Shown: positions 32,826-35,687 of the stretch, piece after piece | Layout of the letters: each line of letters starts with the position of its first letter | How positions within the stretch are numbered: the first letter of the stretch is position 1 | NCBI GenBank assembly: GCA_020847975.1 | Contig: JADLBD010000135.1 | Location: 1-35,687 of the forward strand | Reading direction: 5' to 3' | Length of the DNA: 35,687 bases | Source of the DNA: Bryobacterales bacterium | GTDB lineage: Bacteria; Acidobacteriota; Terriglobia; Bryobacterales; Bryobacteraceae | Translations under genes and position numbers: made by a program | The notes under the pieces: model-generated | Database searches by the model: none | Told to the model about the DNA's origin: nothing | Seen by the model: only the letters and a program-made list of their open reading frames with translations

Positions 32826-35405
32826 CTACCGTTTTTCCGCCTGAGGCTGCGCGCGGAATTGGGCGAGGTGATTTTCGAGCACCTTTCTCAGATGCGAGGG
32901 CTGCGTGGACGGAGGGAGTTTCGAGATAGCCTCTTCGATGGTTTGGATGGCGGCGGGTGAATTGCCATTGGCCTGGTAGGCGCGGGCCAGCGTGTCGAGG
33001 AAGACGAGGCCGGTGCGGTTGGTCTTTTGCGCGGCGATTTTGGCGATCTCGAGGGCAAGGGGAGGGTTGCGCAGATCTTCCGGCCTTGCGGTGAGGAGGG
33101 CGTTGGCGTAGGAATGGATGAGGGCGGGGCGGGCTTCCGGAGCTCCCGCGAGCTCCTTCAACAGGGCGAGCCCGCGCCCGGCGTGGCGCCGTCCTTCCGT
33201 TGGGTTGTGCAGTTCGATGAAGTAATCGCCAACAAGCAATTCGAGCAGGGCCAGCCGTTCGCGAACGATTTCATTGGAGGGATCTCCCTTGGCCATCCTG
33301 TCCATCATCTCCAGGGAGCGTTGGGTGGATGCGAGCGCCTGGGGCATGTTGTCCAACTGCCAGTAGACATCGGATTCATTCTTATAGGTGGAAGCCATGT
33401 CGAACAGAGCGCGCTTGTCGCCGGGGTCGAGGCGGGCGAGTTCCTCATAGATGGCGCGTTGTTCATGGTAACGGTCGAGCGCGGCCTTGTAGTCGAGCAG
33501 TTCGAACTGGGTGTGGCCGACCTTGCCGAGGAGCATGGCGCGGAGGCGCTTCAAGTCGTCGCGATGGGTTTCGGCGTAGAGGGAATCGGCGGCCTCGGTG
33601 GCGAGTTGGTATTCGGCGAGGGCGAGAGTCCCTTCCCCATTGACGCGCCGGATATCGCCGATTTTCATTTTCATGATGGCGACGGCGCGGCGGGAGCGGA
33701 AGTTCCCGGGATCGATGGCGAGAACGGCGCGATTTTCTGCGAGGGAGGCCTGGAAGTGATCGAGGGCGATTTTCGGCTGGTCGTTGGAGGATTCGAAATC
33801 GCCGAGGGCTTCGTAGGCCGAGGCAAGATCCTGATGGGCGTCGATGTTGTCGGGTTGGGCAAGACTCAACTCGAGGAGCGTCTTGAGGGCGGTTGCGGCT
33901 CCGCGAATGGCCTCGGGCAATCTGCCCTGCTGCTCGTCTATGTCCGCTGTCTTGAGGATGGCAAGGGCGGCGTAACGCCGGGCGCGAGGATGTCCGGGAT
34001 AGTTGCGGAGCACGGATTCGGCCGCGGCACGGGCTTTGGCGTAGGTTTCGAGGGCCTTGCGAGTGCTGCCCTGGTTCATTTCGTAGGGGCTGCCCTGTGT
34101 GCCCGCCAATTTGATGTATGCATCGGCGAGATCCAGTTGCAGGCCCACATCCGTGTTCGATTCCGCCGCCAGCCAACTGAGATATTCCGAGGTCTTTCCG
34201 ATGATCTGGGAACGGGCGTAGGCCGAGCCTGGCATATCGCGGATGCTGTCGTGCACTTCGAAGAGGAACGTGCCGAGGAGGCCGCGCAACTCGTTGAAAC
34301 GCCGCTCGGCGAGCGCGCGCTGGGTTTCGGCCACGCGCGACTGGCGGACAATGCCGGCGACTCCGGCGATGAGGATGAGCACCGCCAGCGCGGCGGCGGT
34401 GAAGGCCGCGCGGTTGCGGCGGGCGAGCCTGCCCAGGAGGTAGCCGAAAGTGTGCGTCCGTGCTTCGACAGGCTTCCAGGCGAGGTGGCGCTCGATATCG
34501 GCGGCAAGGCCGGAGCAGGAAGAGTAGCGCTGCTCAGGCTGCTTCTGTATCGCCTTGAGGATGATTGCGTCAAGGTCGCCGGCGATGCTTTGACGGAGCT
34601 TTTCCGGGGTGGCGGAGCGCTGGGCGGCAATTTCGGCAGGGTCTTTGCGGAACACCGCTTCACTTGGTTTTTCGGGCTGTAGTTCGCAGATGGCGTAGGC
34701 CAGCGCCACCTCGCTCGGCGTCTCCACGGCATAGGGCCAGCGGCCGGCGAGTAGTTCATATAGCAGGACGCCGAGCGCATAGATGTCGACGGCAACGGTC
34801 ATGGGGCCTGTGCAGAGCTGCTCTGGACTCGCGTATTCCAGGGTGAAGGTGCGGAACACTTGGGTCATCTCGGAAACCTGCGCCGTGCCGCGCTCGCGGG
34901 CGCCCCGCATCAGTTTCGCGATGCCGAAATCGAGCAGTTTAGGGACGCCTTCGGCTGTGACGAGGATGTTGCGCGGCTTGATATCGCGGTGCACGATGAG
35001 GGCGCGGTGCGCGTACTGCACCGCGTCGCAGACCTGAAGGAACAGGCGGAGGCGCTGCTCGATTCCGAGCTTGTGGGTATTGCAGTATTCGTCGATGGGC
35101 GTGCCCTCGACGTAGTCCATGAGAAAGTACGGGAGACCTTCTTCGGTGACGCCTCCATCGAGGAGCTTGACGATGTTGGGGTGGTCGAGAGCGGCAAGAG
35201 TCTCGCGCTCCTGAAGAAAGCGTTCCGTGGCGTGCGGGGCGGCCGCATCGGGTGTGACCAGCTTGAGCGCGGCCTGTTTGCGGAACTGTCCGTCCACACG
35301 CTCGGCCTGGTAGACGCTTCCCATCCCGCCTGTGCCGATGAGGCGGGTGACTTCATAGGGGCCGAACCGGCGGCCCGCCATCGATGCAGAGTGAGGTCCC
35401 GTCAT
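32826..35405 (-). CDS. PknB-like Ser/Thr kinase with TPR-like extracytoplasmic part
   Basis: 859-residue membrane kinase. Kinase motifs in order: glycine loop GTGGMGSVY (24-32), ATP lysine K48 in AALKLV, HRDIKPRN with D141 and N146, DFG at 159-161, and EYASPEQL. A single helix lies at about residues 335-355, and the C-terminal 500 residues are helical TPR-like repeats (for example ALETYAKARAAAE, ALDHFQASLAENR, ALDRYHEQRAIYEELARL). Kinase inside and TPR outside is a common layout in Acidobacteriota and Planctomycetes. The start at 35405 is 47 bases from the divergent oxidoreductase start; a second ATG nine codons in is possible. Target proteins are unknown. Confidence 0.93.
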   Translation of the reverse strand: MTGPHSASMAGRRFGPYEVTRLIGTGGMGSVYQAERVDGQFRKQAALKLVTPDAAAPHATERFLQERETLAALDHPNIVKLLDGGVTEEGLPYFLMDYVEGTPIDEYCNTHKLGIEQRLRLFLQVCDAVQYAHRALIVHRDIKPRNILVTAEGVPKLLDFGIAKLMRGARERGTAQVSEMTQVFRTFTLEYASPEQLCTGPMTVAVDIYALGVLLYELLAGRWPYAVETPSEVALAYAICELQPEKPSEAVFRKDPAEIAAQRSATPEKLRQSIAGDLDAIILKAIQKQPEQRYSSCSGLAADIERHLAWKPVEARTHTFGYLLGRLARRNRAAFTAAALAVLILIAGVAGIVRQSRVAETQRALAERRFNELRGLLGTFLFEVHDSIRDMPGSAYARSQIIGKTSEYLSWLAAESNTDVGLQLDLADAYIKLAGTQGSPYEMNQGSTRKALETYAKARAAAESVLRNYPGHPRARRYAALAILKTADIDEQQGRLPEAIRGAATALKTLLELSLAQPDNIDAHQDLASAYEALGDFESSNDQPKIALDHFQASLAENRAVLAIDPGNFRSRRAVAIMKMKIGDIRRVNGEGTLALAEYQLATEAADSLYAETHRDDLKRLRAMLLGKVGHTQFELLDYKAALDRYHEQRAIYEELARLDPGDKRALFDMASTYKNESDVYWQLDNMPQALASTQRSLEMMDRMAKGDPSNEIVRERLALLELLVGDYFIELHNPTEGRRHAGRGLALLKELAGAPEARPALIHSYANALLTARPEDLRNPPLALEIAKIAAQKTNRTGLVFLDTLARAYQANGNSPAAIQTIEEAISKLPPSTQPSHLRKVLENHLAQFRAQPQAEKR

Positions 35406-35452
35406 CGCAGCCGCAATCGCATTTATGTCCCGATACGCCTAAAATAGCACCT

Positions 35453-35687
35453 ATGGACTCAGTTTCTCGAAGGACCTTTCTCGCCGCTGGTACGGTTGCT
35501 TCCACGGCCAAGGCATATACGCGAATTGTGGGAGCGAACGAACGCATCCGGATCGGCGTGATCGGGTGCGGCGGCATGGCCACGGGGCACATGCACGCGC
35601 TGGTGAAGATGAGGGAGGCGGAGAATCTGGAGATCGCCGCGGTCAGCGACTTGTACGAGAAGCGGCTGGAGAAGGCGAGCCAGCTCA
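35453..35687 (+). CDS. Gfo/Idh/MocA-family oxidoreductase, N-terminal part (partial)
   Basis: 78 codons are visible, running off the window edge. The N-terminus has a Tat motif SRRTFLAAG (R6-R7) and then the NAD(P)-binding Rossmann start IRIGVIGCGGMATGHMHAL and AAVSDLYEKR (quoted in parts). Tat-exported members of this family in Acidobacteriota and Planctomycetes are usually sugar-acting oxidoreductases that carry their cofactor through the membrane. The start lies 47 bases from the divergent kinase gene. Confidence 0.9.
   Translation, partial: MDSVSRRTFLAAGTVASTAKAYTRIVGANERIRIGVIGCGGMATGHMHALVKMREAENLEIAAVSDLYEKRLEKASQL

Noticed and set aside
33027..34682. 551-codon open frame on the plus strand
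   Set aside because: Antisense to the TPR part of the kinase; Gly/Val/Glu-rich shadow without a domain.

Overview
The window (35,687 bases, GC-rich) looks like chromosome of an Acidobacteriota member of the Solibacter/Bryobacter type. This is inferred from the gene mix, not from a marker gene: a PknB-like kinase with C-terminal repeats, a CadC-like winged-helix protein fused to a TolB-like propeller, an FG-GAP/ASPIC-UnbV protein, a Tat-exported Gfo/Idh/MocA oxidoreductase, and alternative complex III. No rRNA, tRNA, IS element or CRISPR array was seen.

Region 1 (1-13234, + strand) is a tight respiratory gene run. It starts with the 3' end of narG, then narH, narJ, narI and a NarK-type nitrate/nitrite transporter. 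It continues without a break into all six core subunits of alternative complex III (actA-actF), a bc1-independent quinol:cytochrome c oxidoreductase. A small DUF7009-like protein and a TDT/SLAC1-family anion transporter follow. Overlapping stops and starts are common, so nitrate reductase and ACIII are probably co-transcribed. No actG and no terminal oxidase follow actF, unlike the usual ACIII arrangement.

Region 2 (13486-17094, - strand) is an ABC importer operon of the nitrate/sulfonate/thiamine-precursor type: ATPase, permease, lipoprotein binding protein, a ModA-like binding protein broken by two frameshifts, and a truncated, frameshifted stub of a second NMT1-like binding protein. The last three are joined by GTGA start/stop overlaps, so the tail of a once longer operon is decaying.

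Region 3 (17226-20010) holds a winged-helix/propeller protein and a convergent secreted protein of unknown function.

Region 4 (20266-27888, + strand) is a five-gene run: class I glutamine amidotransferase, a cytochrome b-like/pentaheme cytochrome c fusion, a seven-repeat FG-GAP/UnbV protein, an NnrS-like membrane protein and a DUF4159 protein. A 14-bp palindrome upstream of this run is repeated exactly (in reverse complement) in the divergent promoter between Regions 2 and 3, suggesting one shared regulator, possibly of the CRP/FNR superfamily. With NnrS present, this run is the best candidate for an undescribed redox or nitrogen-oxide system.

Region 5 (27893-35687) carries a methyltransferase, an overlapping pair (Cys-rich protein plus cyclic-nucleotide-binding domain without HTH), an amidohydrolase divergent from a class III CoA-transferase, a Ser/Thr kinase, and the start of a Gfo/Idh/MocA oxidoreductase.
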